A stretch of DNA of 64,000 nt, from the NCBI RefSeq assembly GCF_009749385.1, contig NZ_WBIN01000011.1, positions 124,001 to 188,000 on the forward strand, written 5' to 3'. Every line of letters begins with the position of its first letter. The first letter of the stretch is position 1. Under the pieces are notes generated by a model that was given only the letters and a program-made list of their open reading frames with translations, ran no database searches and was not told the origin of the DNA. The DNA is from Agromyces allii. Lineage in GTDB: Bacteria > Actinomycetota > Actinomycetes > Actinomycetales > Microbacteriaceae. A program made the position numbers and the translations under genes. Positions 58,518 through 64,000 of the stretch are shown here, one piece after another.

Positions 58518-59714
58518 CTATCCCGGAATCTCCGGGAATGCCCGCCGCGCGAGGAGCACGACCAGGGCCCCGGCGAGCACGAGCGCCGCACCGCAGAACG
58601 GCACCCACCCCAGTCCGAAGCCGGCCAGCACCGCACCGCCGAGCGCTGCTCCGCCGCCGATGCCGATGTTCGCGGTCGCGTTCACGAGTGCGCCGATGAG
58701 GTCGGGCGTCGCACCGCGCGTGCGGATCGCGGCGGTCTGGAAGCTCGATGCCACCGCGCCGAACGCGGCACCCCAGAGCGCGGAGGCTGCGAGCACACCC
58801 GTGAAGCCGGGGAACGCCAGTCCGAGCGCGACGAGCCCGACGACCATGACGCCGAGCACGAGGAGGAGGCTCGCGCGCGGCCGACGGTCGAGCGTGACGC
58901 CGGCGAACCACGTGCCCACGAGGCCGAGTCCGCCGAGCACGAGCAGGATCGGGCCGACGCCGCTCGCCGCGAGCCCGGCCGCGAGCAGGATCACCGCGAT
59001 GTACGTGTAGACCGTGTACTGCCCGAGGTAGACGAGCGCGTTCGCGACCGAGACCATCGCGAGGCGCCCGCGTCGCACGCGCCGTTCGGGGTGATCCGCC
59101 CCGTCGGGCGCCGCGACCGGCACCGCCGGCAGCAGCAGCGCCACGAGCACGAGCGTGCCCGCGCAGGCGACGGCGAGCACGCCGAAGGCGACCCGCCAGC
59201 CGACGGCCGTGCCGAGCGAGGTCGACAGCGGAACGCCCAGCACGAAGCCGGCCGAGGCGCCCGCCGTCACGAGCGCGAGCGCACGCCCCGTGAAGTCGGC
59301 GTGCACCAGCCTCGACCCGTACGCGATGCTCAGCGAGAAGAAGAGCGCGTGCGCGACGCCGCCGATCGCACGACCGGCCGCGACAACGGCGAACGTCGGC
59401 GCGAGCGCGACCACCACGTTGCCCGCCGTGTAGGCGGCGAGCGTGGCGAGCAACAGGCCCTTGCGGGGCAGCCGACGGGTCCAGAGCGTCAACGGCACGG
59501 CGAGCACCGCGACCATGAACGCGTAGACGGTCACGAGGAGCCCGGCGATCGACTCCGTGACGCCGAGCTCGGCGCCCATCGCCGGCAGCACCCCGACCGG
59601 CAGCATCTCGGTCGTCACCGCGAGGAACGTCGCGATCGTGAGCGCGACGATGCCTCCGGCGGCCTCGCGCACGGTGCCCGGTCGCCACGTCTTCGCGTCG
59701 CCGGATGCGCTCAT
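58518..59714 (-). CDS. DHA1-type MFS exporter (drug or sugar efflux)
   Basis: 398 aa with 12 membrane helices. VTTEMLPVGVLPAMGAELGV at the start and RAIGGVAHALFFSLSIAYGSRLV in helix 4 are typical of the CmlA/AraJ/sugar-efflux branch of DHA1. The central loop is short. Substrate unknown. Leaderless start: TAGCCT ends 6 nt before the ATG. Monocistronic. Confidence 0.86.
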   Translation of the reverse strand: MSASGDAKTWRPGTVREAAGGIVALTIATFLAVTTEMLPVGVLPAMGAELGVTESIAGLLVTVYAFMVAVLAVPLTLWTRRLPRKGLLLATLAAYTAGNVVVALAPTFAVVAAGRAIGGVAHALFFSLSIAYGSRLVHADFTGRALALVTAGASAGFVLGVPLSTSLGTAVGWRVAFGVLAVACAGTLVLVALLLPAVPVAAPDGADHPERRVRRGRLAMVSVANALVYLGQYTVYTYIAVILLAAGLAASGVGPILLVLGGLGLVGTWFAGVTLDRRPRASLLLVLGVMVVGLVALGLAFPGFTGVLAASALWGAAFGAVASSFQTAAIRTRGATPDLIGALVNATANIGIGGGAALGGAVLAGFGLGWVPFCGAALVLAGALVVLLARRAFPEIPG

Positions 59715-59720
59715 ACGGCG

Positions 59721-59726
59721 AGGCTA
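59721..59726 (-). promoter_or_regulatory. Leaderless -10 of the MFS exporter
   Basis: TAGCCT on the minus strand ends 6 nt before the ATG at 59714. Confidence 0.5.
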
Positions 59727-59840
59727 CCGACGCACCGGCGCCGCCACGCGGCATCCGTACGCCGAAGTCGATCCCGCCGGCCGAACGCCGGCGGCGCTAC
59801 GGTGCTCTTGACGACGTGACAGACGGGGAACGGGGCAACG

Positions 59841-60301
59841 ATGTACATCGCACTGGTCGTGGCGCAGACGCTCGTGCTGCCGCTCGTCTCGACGGTGATC
59901 CACCTCGCGGTGTTCGGGGGTGAGCCGCTCGTCGTCATCGGCATCTGGGGGCGTTCTGGGGCGTCGGCACGCGGCTGACGGTGGCCGGCATCAGCCAGCT
60001 CGCGAACCCGGGGCGCACGAGCCGGGGCATCCTCGGCATCGACGACCCGAGCGCCGAACTCGTGGTGCACGAGCTCGGCTTCGCGAACCTCAGCCTGGGC
60101 GTGGTGGCCCTGTTCGCCGCGTTCGTGCCCGGGTGGGGACTGCTCGGGGCCGTTCCGGGCGCCCTCTACCTCGGACTCGCGGGTGTGCGCCACATCGCGA
60201 AGCGGGGCAAGAACGCCGAGGAGACGGTCGCCACGTGGACCGACCTGCTCGTGTTCGTGGGCGTCGCGCTCGGGGTCGTCGGGCTGCTGCTCGCGAACTG
60301 A
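59841..60301 (+). pseudogene. Small four-helix membrane protein gene with a -1 frameshift
   Basis: The frame from ATG 59841 (MYIALVVAQTLVLPLV...) stops at 59977-59979, but the protein continues smoothly in another frame (FWGVGTRLTVAGISQLAN ... to 60301). Adding one G to the G5 run at about 59948 restores a 153-aa protein with ~4 helices, including HELGFANLSLGVVALFAAFV and VFVGVALGVVGLLLAN. The layout is like actinobacterial DUF6790-type membrane proteins, though that name is tentative. Either a real loss-of-function mutation or a homopolymer sequencing error. Confidence 0.75.
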
Positions 60302-60344
60302 GTGAGCTCTCGGAAGCAGCCCGACGCGACATCCGCCCGCCGGC

Positions 60345-62441
60345 TCAGACCGCCGTCACCTCGAGCAGCAGCGCGTTCTCGGGCGCGAGCAGCGGCATCG
60401 GCAGCCCGATCTCGCCGAGCACGCGGCCCGTCAGCACGACCTCGCCGGCGGCCCACCACGACGGCGGGGCATCGGCGATCGTCGGCGCCTCCCCGCCGAC
60501 CGGCAGGGGTCGCACGCGGTACCGGCGGTCGGGGTCGAGGCCCGGCAACCTGGCCGGAGCGGGCAGCGCGGCCTCGGCCGAGTCGAGGGCGACCCGGGCG
60601 TACAGCGCCCGCGAGGCGTCGGCCGCCACGACCCCGTGCCCGAGCACGCCCGGGTCGGCGTCGTCGCTGCGCACGACGACACCCGAGTGCAGCAGCCCGC
60701 GCTCCCGCTTGTAGAGCTCGATCCAGGCGGCGATCGCGTCAAGCTCGTGCGGCGCGGCCTCGGCGAGGTTCCACTCGATGCCGGCAGATCCGAACAGGGC
60801 GGTGATCATGCGGAACGACAGCGACGACGTGCGTTCGGTCGTGTGGGCGCGCGCCGCGCCGAGGTGGCCGCCGAGGTACTCGGGCGGCACGACGAGCGAG
60901 GTGTGACGCTGGATGCGCTGGCGCACGAGCGGGTCGTTGGTGTCGCTCGTCCAGACGCGGTCGACGCGCTCGAGCACGCCGAGGTCGATGCGCGCGCCGC
61001 CCGAGGCGCAGGACTCGATCTCGACGTCGGGGTGCTTCGCACGCAGCGCGTCGACGAGCCGGAGGAAGGCGCGCGTCTGCCGGTGCGCATCGGTCGCGAG
61101 CAGGTCGCGGTTGTGATCCCACTTGAGGTACGCGATCGGGTGCTCGGAGAGCAGGGCGTCGAGGCGCCCGAGCACGTACGCGAAGGCCGCCGGGTTCGCG
61201 AGGTCGAGCGTGTTCTGCCACCGCCAGGTCGGTGAACCGACCGGCTGCAGCACCCAGTCGGGGTGCTCGCGCGCGACGTCGGAGTCGCGGCTGACCATCT
61301 CGGGCTCGACCCAGAGGCCGAAGTCCATGCCCGCGGCGACCACCCGGTCGATGAGCGGGTCGAGGCCGTCGGGCCAGGTCTCGGCGTCGACGAACCAGTC
61401 GCCGAGGGCCCGGCGGTCGTCGGCTCTCCCCCGGAACCAGCCGTCGTCGAGCACGAACCGCTCGACGCCGACCTTGGCTGCCGCGTCGATCAGCGGTTGC
61501 AGGCGTTCGAGCGACTGGTCGAAGTAGACGGCCTCCCAGGTGTTCAGCACGACCGGGCGCGGGCCGTCGATCGTCGACCACGAGCGCACCCATGGGTGCA
61601 GCCGCGCCGAGACCCCGTCGAGACCGGCATCCGACCAGACGAGCACGAGCCACGGCGCGTCGTAGGTCTCGCCCTCGGCGAGCACGACCTCGCCGAGCCC
61701 GAGCAGCTCGCCGCCGCCGATGGTCGTCGGGCCGAGCGCACTGCGTTCGAACCAGAGGGAGCGATCGCCGCTCCACGCGACGTGCGCGGCCCAGACCTCG
61801 CCCGTGCGGAAGTCGAAGCCCGGGGTGCCGGCCGCGAGCAGGAACGCGTCGTCGTGGCCCGGCCGGCCGTGCCGCGACTCGCGCGCCCACACGCCGTGCC
61901 CCGGGGTGAGGCGCTGCGGGCGGCGTTCGTTCGCCCACAGGCCCGAGAAGTCGAGCAGCTCGCGGGCGCGATCCGGCACGGGAGCGACGGATGCCGCGGC
62001 ACCGAGGTGCAGCGTCGCCTCGCCGACGTTCGTCAGCACGTGCCGCATGCGCAGCACGCCATGGGCGGTGAGCTCGAGGTCGATGCGGAGATCGACGGAT
62101 GCCGCGGCATCCGTCACCGAGATCGCCAGCCGTTGCGCCGCCGCATCGTCGACCCGCTCGCACGACCGCAGTGAGAGCGCGAGGTCGACCGGGCGTTCGC
62201 CGGCGACCGAGAGGCCGGGGCGACCGCTCCAGCCGTCGGAGAGCGACGGCGCGAGCGAGAGCCGGAGGGGCACGTCGATCGAGCTGGGCGACACGGCGGG
62301 CACCGACGCGTCGGCCAGCGACGCCAGGTCGGCGTCGTCGAGCCGCCCCAGGTCGCGGCCCCAGTGCACGATCGCGGGAACCCCCGCGCCTCGGGCATCG
62401 ACGAGCACACTGACGCCCGAGGCACGGAGGTGGTGGATCAT
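60345..62441 (-). CDS. Alpha-galactosidase, GH36 family
   Basis: 698 aa. N-terminal beta-supersandwich, then a TIM barrel with FVLDDGWFRGR, nucleophile Asp~442 in YLKWDHNRD, ESCASGGARID and the acid/base Asp~500 in WTSDTND, and a C-terminal beta domain. It cleaves alpha-1,6-galactosides such as melibiose and raffinose. No signal peptide. AAGGAG before its ATG is made from the last codons of the SBP gene, with only 7 bp between the genes, so import and cleavage are coexpressed. Confidence 0.92.
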   Translation of the reverse strand: MIHHLRASGVSVLVDARGAGVPAIVHWGRDLGRLDDADLASLADASVPAVSPSSIDVPLRLSLAPSLSDGWSGRPGLSVAGERPVDLALSLRSCERVDDAAAQRLAISVTDAAASVDLRIDLELTAHGVLRMRHVLTNVGEATLHLGAAASVAPVPDRARELLDFSGLWANERRPQRLTPGHGVWARESRHGRPGHDDAFLLAAGTPGFDFRTGEVWAAHVAWSGDRSLWFERSALGPTTIGGGELLGLGEVVLAEGETYDAPWLVLVWSDAGLDGVSARLHPWVRSWSTIDGPRPVVLNTWEAVYFDQSLERLQPLIDAAAKVGVERFVLDDGWFRGRADDRRALGDWFVDAETWPDGLDPLIDRVVAAGMDFGLWVEPEMVSRDSDVAREHPDWVLQPVGSPTWRWQNTLDLANPAAFAYVLGRLDALLSEHPIAYLKWDHNRDLLATDAHRQTRAFLRLVDALRAKHPDVEIESCASGGARIDLGVLERVDRVWTSDTNDPLVRQRIQRHTSLVVPPEYLGGHLGAARAHTTERTSSLSFRMITALFGSAGIEWNLAEAAPHELDAIAAWIELYKRERGLLHSGVVVRSDDADPGVLGHGVVAADASRALYARVALDSAEAALPAPARLPGLDPDRRYRVRPLPVGGEAPTIADAPPSWWAAGEVVLTGRVLGEIGLPMPLLAPENALLLEVTAV

Positions 62442-62448
62442 GCCGCGA

Positions 62449-63777
62449 CTACTCCTTGACCGGGATCGACTGCGCCTTCAGCGCGTCGATCGTCGTGGTC
62501 TGACCGTTCTCGAGCGCCTCGAAGAGGGTGCCCTGGCCGCTCGCGGCGGCCTTGAAGCCGTCGGCGACGTCGGCGTAGGTCTGCGTCATGGTCGGGCCCC
62601 ACACGAAGTCGGGGTTGACCTGCGTCGCGGCCTCCTTGAACACGTCGTAGATCTTCTGGCCGCCGTAGAACTCGACGCCCTCCTGCAGCGACGGCAGGTC
62701 GAGGCCCGCGGTCGTGGCCGGGTAGATGTTCGCCGAGGTGTTCAGCGCGGTGAGCGCCTCGTCGGACGTGTTCAGCCAGAGCGCGAACTTCGTCGCCTCG
62801 TAGAGGTGCTCGGTGCCCTTGAAGACGGCCGTCGAGGACCCGCCCCAGTTGCCCGCCTTCGCCTCGCCCGCGTTCCACTGCGGCGCGAGGGCGACCGACC
62901 AGTTGCCGGCCGTGTCGGGAGCGCCAGACGCGATGGAGTTCGCACCCCAGACGGCGGAGTTCCACGACCAGACCTCGCCAGAGTTGTAGGCGTTGTTCCA
63001 CTCGTCGGTCCAGGCCGGGTACGTCGAGACGAGGTCCTCGTCGATGAGGTCCTGCCAGTAGTCGGCGACCGTCTTCGAGGCGTCGCCCGTCAGGTCGACG
63101 GTCCACTCGTCGCCGTCGTTCTGGAACCACTGGCCGTCGGCCTGCCACACGAATCCGGCGAACTGGTTGATGTCGGTCTGCGAGAAGTTCGTGATGTACC
63201 CGCCGGCGGCGCGCACCTGCTTCGCGGCCTTCTTGTACTCGTCCCACGTCGTGGGCACGGCGATGCCGTTGGCCTCGAACAGGTCGGAGCGGTAGAACAG
63301 GGCCATGGGGCCCGAGTCCTGCGGCACGCCGTAGATCTCCTTCTCGGTGCCGAGCGTGACCTGACCCCAGGTCCACGGCACGAAATCGTCCTCGGCGGCG
63401 ACGACGTCGGCGCAGGCCGCGAGGTCGACGAGGCCGTCCTGCACACGGAAGTTCGGCAGCGCGTCGTACTCGATCTGGCCGAGGTCGGGCGCGTTGCCGG
63501 CCTTGAGCTGGTTGAAGAAGTTCTGGTAGGTGCCCGAGTTGCCGTTCGGACCGGTCTGCACGGCGACCTGGATGTCGGGGTTCTCGTCGTTCCAGAGCTG
63601 CACGGCATCCTCGATGCCCGGAATCCACGACGTGAACGTGAGGTCGACCTTGCCGTCGCTCGGCGTGCAATCGCCGGCGGCACTGGTGCCGCCGTCCCCG
63701 CTCGCCGTCGAGCATCCGGCCAGTGCGAGCGTGCCGACGAGCGCGAGCGCTGCGATGGCCTTCTTCTTGTGCTGCAT
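62449..63777 (-). CDS. CUT1-type sugar ABC transporter substrate-binding lipoprotein
   Basis: 442 aa. Lipoprotein signal with LALAGC (Cys22). The extracellular solute-binding family 1 fold shows VDLTFTSWIPGIEDAVQLWN, NQLKAGNAPDLGQIEYDALPNF, YGVPQDSGPMALFYRSDLF and repeated Trp-rich sugar-site segments (WTDEWNNAYNSGEVWSWN) in order. AAGGA ~6 nt before ATG 63777. Lies between the permease and the alpha-galactosidase, so the ligand is probably an alpha-galactoside. Confidence 0.9.
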   Translation of the reverse strand: MQHKKKAIAALALVGTLALAGCSTASGDGGTSAAGDCTPSDGKVDLTFTSWIPGIEDAVQLWNDENPDIQVAVQTGPNGNSGTYQNFFNQLKAGNAPDLGQIEYDALPNFRVQDGLVDLAACADVVAAEDDFVPWTWGQVTLGTEKEIYGVPQDSGPMALFYRSDLFEANGIAVPTTWDEYKKAAKQVRAAGGYITNFSQTDINQFAGFVWQADGQWFQNDGDEWTVDLTGDASKTVADYWQDLIDEDLVSTYPAWTDEWNNAYNSGEVWSWNSAVWGANSIASGAPDTAGNWSVALAPQWNAGEAKAGNWGGSSTAVFKGTEHLYEATKFALWLNTSDEALTALNTSANIYPATTAGLDLPSLQEGVEFYGGQKIYDVFKEAATQVNPDFVWGPTMTQTYADVADGFKAAASGQGTLFEALENGQTTTIDALKAQSIPVKE

Positions 63778-63845
63778 GCTGATCCTTCTCTTGGTGGGGA
63801 TGCCGCCCGCGGGAGTGCGGGCGGACTGGGTGTTTCGAACCGGTG

Positions 63846-64000
63846 TTACTTGAGCGCGCCCGCTCCGAGCCCGTTGCGCCAGAAGCGCTGGAGGGCGAGG
63901 AAGGCGACGATGAGGGGGACGATGGAGAGCAACGCCCCGATGAGCACGTAGCTGCGCAGTTCGGGAATCTGGTTGAGCTGCGAGTTCCACGTGTAGAGGC
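63846..64000 (-). CDS. Carbohydrate ABC transporter permease, C-terminal part
   Basis: The frame is open from the window edge to TAA at 63846-63848, giving 50 residues: a start with LYTWNSQLNQIPELR, one membrane helix (YVLIGALLSIVPLIVAFLAL) and the tail QRFWRNGLGAGALK, which is the usual end of MalG/CUT1 second permeases. It precedes the binding-protein gene by ~70 bp. The rest of the transporter lies beyond the window. Confidence 0.87.
   Translation of the reverse strand, partial: LYTWNSQLNQIPELRSYVLIGALLSIVPLIVAFLALQRFWRNGLGAGALK

Noticed and set aside
1..64000. tRNA, rRNA or riboswitch genes
   Set aside because: None could be recognised by cloverleaf or conserved-core patterns when reading both strands. 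A covariance-model scan would be decisive.

Overview
The window is a 64 kb piece of a very GC-rich actinobacterial chromosome, most like Microbacteriaceae (an Agromyces/Leifsonia-type organism). Grounds: dense G/C-ending codons; many genes with leaderless-promoter geometry; actinobacterial families (SCO4848 membrane protein, F420-type oxidoreductases, SufS-SufU without SufE, DUF5937 and DUF4287 proteins); a solitary diaminobutyrate aminotransferase that suits a peptidoglycan containing 2,4-diaminobutyrate; and a heavily reused word, GGATGCCGC/GCGGCATCC. No rRNA, tRNA, CRISPR array, insertion sequence or prophage was recognised. No stretch longer than about 300 bp lacks a gene.

Layout. 1-8.8 kb holds small regulators and enzymes: a GntR regulator, an ArsR-SRPBCC-SDR-like operon bracketed by two copies of a palindromic repeat, cupin/DUF4287, F420-type and GNAT proteins, a squalene-cyclase-fold protein, an SGNH hydrolase and a VOC protein. 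9-12 kb carries sufS-sufU and ectB. 12-16 kb has a secreted M1 metallopeptidase, a resolvase-like protein and a MarR. 16-22.3 kb is an acid-sugar catabolic cluster (DUF1537 kinase, MHS transporter, GntR, SAF-domain dehydrogenase) with three TGGTC-N-GACCA-type operator sites, followed by an SDR divergent from a TetR. 23-27.3 kb is a PhzS-like flavin monooxygenase, MarR, CocE-type hydrolase and DUF3237 operon. 27.5-37.8 kb is a LacI-controlled glycoside locus (MFS importer, GH3, GH78, GH2), all apparently cytoplasmic. 37.9-40.7 kb has two MarR regulators, each beside a redox enzyme.

40.9-48.2 kb is envelope-oriented: an AI-2E-type transporter, a BMP-like lipoprotein, a HupE/UreJ-type membrane protein, a secreted metallophosphoesterase ending in a WxL-like domain, and a membrane-anchored DUF916 (WxL-interacting-type) protein. 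The last two look like an actinobacterial version of the Firmicutes WxL surface-display pair. 48.3-52.9 kb holds prpB, a pentapeptide-repeat protein, SCO4848, a luciferase-like protein, an AlkD-like protein and an anchored protein of unknown function. 53-58.3 kb is an envelope-stress island: ABC ATPase/FtsX permease divergent from a NarL-type two-component system, then pspA and a membrane partner. A frameshifted relic of a second pspA lies beside the ABC genes. 58.5-64 kb has an MFS exporter, a membrane-protein gene broken by a single-base frameshift, and an alpha-galactosidase operon with a CUT1 sugar ABC importer that runs off the right edge.

Two themes recur. Regulators are small, usually autoregulated and often leaderless, with clear palindromes over their own promoters. 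Intergenic hairpins are built again and again from the same GGATGCCG/CGGCATCC core.
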